From contig CABUCP010000091.1 of the NCBI GenBank assembly GCA_902490055.1, positions 1 through 9,162 of the forward strand: a DNA stretch of 9,162 nt, written 5' to 3'. A program made the translations under genes and the position numbers. Numbering within the stretch: the stretch's first letter is position 1; every line of letters begins with the position of its first letter. The notes beneath the pieces were generated by a model that searched no databases, was not told the origin of the DNA, and saw only the letters and a program-made list of their open reading frames with translations. The DNA comes from an uncultured Klebsiella sp. (GTDB taxonomy: Bacteria; Pseudomonadota; Gammaproteobacteria; Enterobacterales; Enterobacteriaceae). This document shows, in pieces, positions 7,415-9,162 of the stretch.

Positions 7415-9148
7415 GTGAATATTCAGGCTCTTCTCTCAGAAAAAGTCAGCCAGGCCCTGATCGCGGCAGGTGCGCCTGCCGATTGCGAACCTCAGGTCCG
7501 CCAGTCAGCAAAAGTTCAGTTCGGCGACTATCAGGCCAATGGCGTGATGGCGGTGGCCAAAAAACTGGGCATGGCGCCGCGACAACTTGCAGAGCAGGTC
7601 CTGTCTCATCTCGATCTGAACGGCATTGCCAACAAGGTTGAAATCGCCGGCCCGGGCTTTATCAATATTTTCCTCGACCCGCTGTTCCTGGCGGAAAACG
7701 TCAATCGCGCGCTACAATCCGACCGTCTTGGCGTCGCTAAACCGCAGGCGCAGACTATCGTCGTCGATTACTCCGCGCCGAACGTGGCAAAAGAGATGCA
7801 CGTCGGCCATCTGCGCTCAACCATCATTGGCGATGCATCTGTACGCACGCTGGAATTCCTTGGTCATAAAGTTATTCGCGCTAACCACGTCGGCGACTGG
7901 GGCACCCAGTTCGGTATGCTGATCGCGTATCTGGAAAAGCAGCAGCAGGAAAATGCCGGTGAAATGGCGCTGGCCGACCTCGAAGGTTTCTACCGCGAAG
8001 CGAAAAAACACTATGACGAGGACGAAGCCTTCGCCGAGCGCGCGCGTAGCTACGTAGTGAAGCTGCAGGGCGGCGATGAGTACTTCCTGCAGATGTGGCG
8101 CAAACTGGTCGACATCACCATGTCGCAAAACCAGATCACCTACGACCGTCTTAACGTAACCCTGACCCGCGATGACGTGATGGGTGAAAGCCTGTACAAC
8201 CCGATGCTGCCGGGGATCGTCGCTGACCTGAAAGCCAAAGGTATGGCCGTCGAGAGCGAAGGCGCGACCGTGGTCTTCCTTGATGAATACAAAAACAAAG
8301 AAGGCGAACCGATGGGCGTCATCATCCAGAAAAAGGATGGCGGCTACCTCTACACTACCACCGATATCGCCTGCGCGAAGTACCGTTACGAAACGCTGCA
8401 TGCCGACCGCGTTCTCTATTACATCGACTCCCGTCAGCACCAGCACCTGATGCAGGCGTGGACCATCGTGCGTAAAGCCGGCTATGTACCGGAGTCCGTA
8501 CCGCTGGAACACCACATGTTCGGCATGATGCTGGGTAAAGATGGGAAACCGTTTAAAACCCGCGCCGGCGGCACCGTTAAACTGGCCGATCTGCTGGACG
8601 AGGCGCTGGAACGCGCACGCCGTCTGGTTGCCGAGAAGAACCCGGATATGCCGGCCGACGAGCTGGAAAAACTGGCTAACGCCGTTGGTATCGGCGCGGT
8701 GAAATATGCAGACCTGTCGAAAAACCGTACCACCGATTACGTCTTCGACTGGGACAACATGCTGGCGTTCGAAGGTAATACCGCGCCTTACATGCAGTAT
8801 GCCTACACCCGCGTACTCTCCGTGTTCCGCAAAGCGGGGATCGACGAAAGCGCGCTGTCTGCCGCGCCGGTGGTTATTAGCGAAGATCGCGAAGCGCAGT
8901 TGGCCGCACGCCTGCTGCAGTTCGAAGAAACGCTGTCCGTGGTAGCCCGTGAAGGTACTCCGCACGTAATGTGTGCCTACCTGTACGATCTGGCCGGCCT
9001 GTTCTCTGGTTTTTACGAACACTGCCCGATCCTCAGCGCGGAAAGCGAAGAGACCCGTAATAGCCGCCTGAAGCTGGCGCTGCTGACGGCGAAGACGCTG
9101 AAGCTGGGTCTCGATACGCTGGGTATCGAAACCATCGAGCGCATGTAA
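7415..9148 (+). CDS. argS: Arginyl-tRNA synthetase
   Basis: Cytosolic class I synthetase that charges tRNA-Arg; as in the family, arginine activation requires bound tRNA. The protein is 577 residues, the same as E. coli. The N-terminal Add-1 tRNA-elbow domain occupies about residues 1-110. The HIGH signature reads HVGH at 129-132, preceded by the conserved APNVAKEM with Lys126. The region corresponding to KMSKS is degenerate ([14 protein letters not shown]), as is normal in many ArgRS enzymes, where Lys126 compensates. The C-terminal helical anticodon-binding domain ends with the family sequence LGIETIERM. The start is GTG at 7415, as in E. coli, with TAAGGT (7403-7408) six bases upstream. 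It is divergent from yecM; only 14 bases of downstream sequence are visible, with no terminator. Confidence 0.99.
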   Translation: MNIQALLSEKVSQALIAAGAPADCEPQVRQSAKVQFGDYQANGVMAVAKKLGMAPRQLAEQVLSHLDLNGIANKVEIAGPGFINIFLDPLFLAENVNRALQSDRLGVAKPQAQTIVVDYSAPNVAKEMHVGHLRSTIIGDASVRTLEFLGHKVIRANHVGDWGTQFGMLIAYLEKQQQENAGEMALADLEGFYREAKKHYDEDEAFAERARSYVVKLQGGDEYFLQMWRKLVDITMSQNQITYDRLNVTLTRDDVMGESLYNPMLPGIVADLKAKGMAVESEGATVVFLDEYKNKEGEPMGVIIQKKDGGYLYTTTDIACAKYRYETLHADRVLYYIDSRQHQHLMQAWTIVRKAGYVPESVPLEHHMFGMMLGKDGKPFKTRAGGTVKLADLLDEALERARRLVAEKNPDMPADELEKLANAVGIGAVKYADLSKNRTTDYVFDWDNMLAFEGNTAPYMQYAYTRVLSVFRKAGIDESALSAAPVVISEDREAQLAARLLQFEETLSVVAREGTPHVMCAYLYDLAGLFSGFYEHCPILSAESEETRNSRLKLALLTAKTLKLGLDTLGIETIERM

Positions 9149-9162
9149 ACTCTAACCCGGCG

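Noticed and set aside
7817..9022. Long open frame of 401 codons on the minus strand opposite argS
   Set aside because: It lies wholly antisense to a full-length, well-conserved ArgRS. Its length is explained by the codon bias of argS, and its translation shows no recognisable domain.

Overview
This is a conserved chromosomal segment of an enterobacterium. Gene order and near-identical proteins match the Escherichia coli block aspS - yecD - yecE - yecN - cmoA - cmoB - cutC - yecM - argS. The higher GC third positions and small differences (no torYZ genes, longer CmoB and AspRS C-termini) suggest a Klebsiella/Enterobacter/Kosakonia-type genome rather than Escherichia. The genus cannot be fixed from sequence reading alone. 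There are no insertion sequences, prophage genes, CRISPR arrays, tRNA or rRNA genes.

Layout. Positions 1-1774 hold aspS on the minus strand, with its 3' end cut off by the window edge. A 266-base divergent region (1775-2040) carries the aspS promoter, a leader full of small hairpins and a perfect 15-base palindrome. A plus-strand run follows (2041-5667): yecD-yecE (4-base ATGA overlap), yecN, then cmoA-cmoB (another ATGA overlap). A convergent gap of 128 bases separates cmoB from the minus-strand pair yecM-cutC. This gap and the cutC 3' end encode a likely MicL small RNA with its own sigma-E-type promoter and intrinsic terminator. Another divergent region (7186-7414) holds the argS promoter and leader, and argS (GTG start) fills 7415-9148.

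How it fits together. Much of the window concerns decoding: two class-defining tRNA synthetases (AspRS and ArgRS) flank CmoA/CmoB, which convert 5-hydroxyuridine to 5-carboxymethoxyuridine at tRNA position 34. YecD, YecE, YecN and YecM are conserved proteins of uncertain role. CutC was named for copper homeostasis, but in E. coli the phenotype is attributed to the MicL sRNA that overlaps it, which silences the major lipoprotein mRNA lpp during envelope stress. The same arrangement can be read here.

No wholly new system was found. The observations most worth a second look are the conserved MicL locus and its antisense relation to cmoB, a possible beta-clamp-binding tail on YecE, the missing nucleophile in YecD, and the structured aspS leader with the palindrome beside it.
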